61,192 nucleotides of DNA from Sporosarcina sp. HYO08. GTDB taxonomy: Bacteria > Bacillota > Bacilli > Bacillales_A > Planococcaceae. The notes below the pieces were generated by a model. The model made no database searches, was not told the DNA's origin, and was given only the letters and a program-made list of their open reading frames with translations. The stretch lies in assembly GCF_001563475.1 (NCBI RefSeq), contig NZ_LPUT01000002.1, positions 1 through 61,192 of the forward strand, given 5' to 3'. Numbering within the stretch: position 1 is the first letter of the stretch; every line of letters starts with the position of its first letter. Shown in pieces: positions 60,707 to 61,192 of this stretch. Both the position numbers and the translations under genes were made by a program.

Positions 60707-60765
60707 GCTGCCTGTGATGCTATTTGGTGATTGCTTTCATGTGTGCATGCATAATGTGCCGAATA
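60707..60765. repeat. Degraded copy of the dispersed palindromic repeat
   Basis: AGGCTGCCTGTGATGCTATT, GGTGATTGCTTTCATGTGTG and AATGTGCC retain words of the 10744 copy (GTGCCTGTG; GCTATTG; TTTTCATGCGTG) in order. Confidence 0.4.
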
Positions 60766-60833
60766 TCTGAAAAAAAATTATAAATCTCCCAGTTGACTTC
60801 CTTAACATATAGTGATAAGATTTTCCCTATTAG

Positions 60834-60861
60834 AGATATTAAGAGTCTTTAATATCTTTTT
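60834..60861. terminator. Hairpin with T run at the left side of the IS607 element
   Basis: AGATATTAA (60834-60842) pairs with TTAATATCT (60849-60857), then TTTTTT. It may insulate the transposase from outside transcription. Confidence 0.6.
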
Positions 60862-60913
60862 TGGAATAAGGAGTTATTAACTGTTCCTAAAAATATTGAA
60901 TAATGTAGAAAAA

Positions 60914-60931
60914 TATGTCAAAATAGACATA
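60914..60931. promoter_or_regulatory. Inverted repeat overlapping the IS607 transposase start
   Basis: TATGTC (60914-60919) and GACATA (60926-60931) around AAAATA; its last base is the A of the start codon. Candidate binding site for the MerR-type HTH of the transposase. Confidence 0.4.
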
Positions 60932-61192
60932 TGAAAAAGATCTATAAACCTAATGAATTTGCAAAAATGTTAAATGTGACTGTTAAAACATTGCAGAATT
61001 GGGATAACGACGGAAAATTAATCGCTTACCGAAACCCAAGTGGAAGAAGGTTTTATACAAATGAGCAATATGAGGCATACATGGGAATCAATCAAAGAAA
61101 TCAAGTAGGTAAGACGGTGATTTACGGACGTGTTTCAAACAACGGTCAGAAAGATGATCTCCAAAACCAACTTGCTTTTTTAAGAGAGTTCG
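60931..61192 (+). CDS. tnpA: IS607-family serine recombinase (TnpA), 5' part cut by window end
   Basis: The first 87 codons read MKKIYKPNEFAKMLNVTVKT, LQNWDNDGKLIAYRNPSGRR, FYTNEQYEAYMGI then KTVIYGRVSNNGQKDDLQNQ LAFLREF. This is a MerR-type helix-turn-helix (residues 1-50) followed by the start of a serine recombinase domain with the catalytic Ser in YGRVS, the exact layout of IS607 TnpA. The gene is open to the last base. IS607 elements often carry a TnpB RNA-guided nuclease gene downstream, outside this window. It is preceded by an inverted repeat that overlaps the ATG. Confidence 0.9.
   Translation, partial: MKKIYKPNEFAKMLNVTVKTLQNWDNDGKLIAYRNPSGRRFYTNEQYEAYMGINQRNQVGKTVIYGRVSNNGQKDDLQNQLAFLREF

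Overview
The window looks like chromosomal DNA of a low-GC, endospore-forming member of the Bacillales, most likely Planococcaceae (Sporosarcina/Lysinibacillus type). The evidence is a CwlJ-like spore cell-wall hydrolase, an Enp1-like LysM/M14 gamma-D-glutamyl endopeptidase, SLH and SLAP surface domains, strong GGAGG ribosome binding sites and Bacillus-type housekeeping genes (fabI, proC, cspA family, yozG/yoaS-like pair). The genus is an inference. No rRNA, intact tRNA or CRISPR array was seen.

Layout. 1-1.0 kb: 3' part of an IS110-family element whose long non-coding tail holds stacked inverted repeats. 1.0-4.4 kb: small zinc-ribbon protein, a decayed gene, and a secreted SLH/ComEC-like hydrolase coupled to a DUF3006 gene, then a broken YgjP-type peptidase. 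4.6-8.3 kb: AT-rich accessory block with a pair of overlapping DndB-like (DGQHR) genes and a membrane coiled-coil protein. 8.4-17.4 kb: lipoprotein, free-standing LAGLIDADG endonuclease, RluA pseudouridine synthase, M14 peptidase, EamA transporter and a rifamycin ADP-ribosyltransferase (arr), all peppered with a dispersed palindromic repeat whose ends read GGTRCCTGTG/CACAGGYACC. 17.4-30.5 kb: ordinary small genes (DUF1456, DUF2975 + HTH pair, YdaG-like stress protein, a deleted pyruvate oxidase, SET protein, cwlJ, YsnF/DUF2382 protein, HEPN-CBS protein, cold shock protein, isochorismatase, SRPBCC, SLAP). 30.6-33.6 kb: phage-type replication module (initiator + DnaB helicase + unknown gene), with decayed partial copies at 30.6 and 46.7 kb. 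33.8-41.3 kb: a tandem glycine riboswitch with terminator upstream of a CycA-type permease, then an MFS transporter/AbgB-like amidohydrolase/regulator set and YitT. 41.3-48.0 kb: M20 deacylase remnant, fabI, proC, an operon of a lipoprotein (with a premature stop) and a large unknown protein, and a NucS-like nuclease.

48.4-55.6 kb is the most interesting part, a very AT-rich defence-island-like segment: a membrane-anchored dCTP-deaminase-like protein that appears to lack the catalytic Glu, an orphan HsdR C-terminus, and a compact three-gene operon (Mrr-like nuclease, small unknown middle protein, Rad50/SMC-like ATPase with a CxxC hinge) that fits the architecture of ABC-three-component (ABC-3C) conflict systems. 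It ends at a sequence resembling the 3' end of tmRNA (ssrA), a classic island attachment site. 55.6-61.2 kb: IS-end remnants, a PD-(D/E)XK nuclease gene split by one in-frame stop, several truncated genes, a DUF4309-GH3 surface glycosidase, and at the right edge the start of an IS607-family element (MerR-HTH serine recombinase).

Overall the region is a mosaic: a normal chromosomal backbone repeatedly hit by mobile elements, palindromic repeats and small segmental duplications, carrying two candidate defence blocks (DGQHR pair; ABC-3C-like operon).
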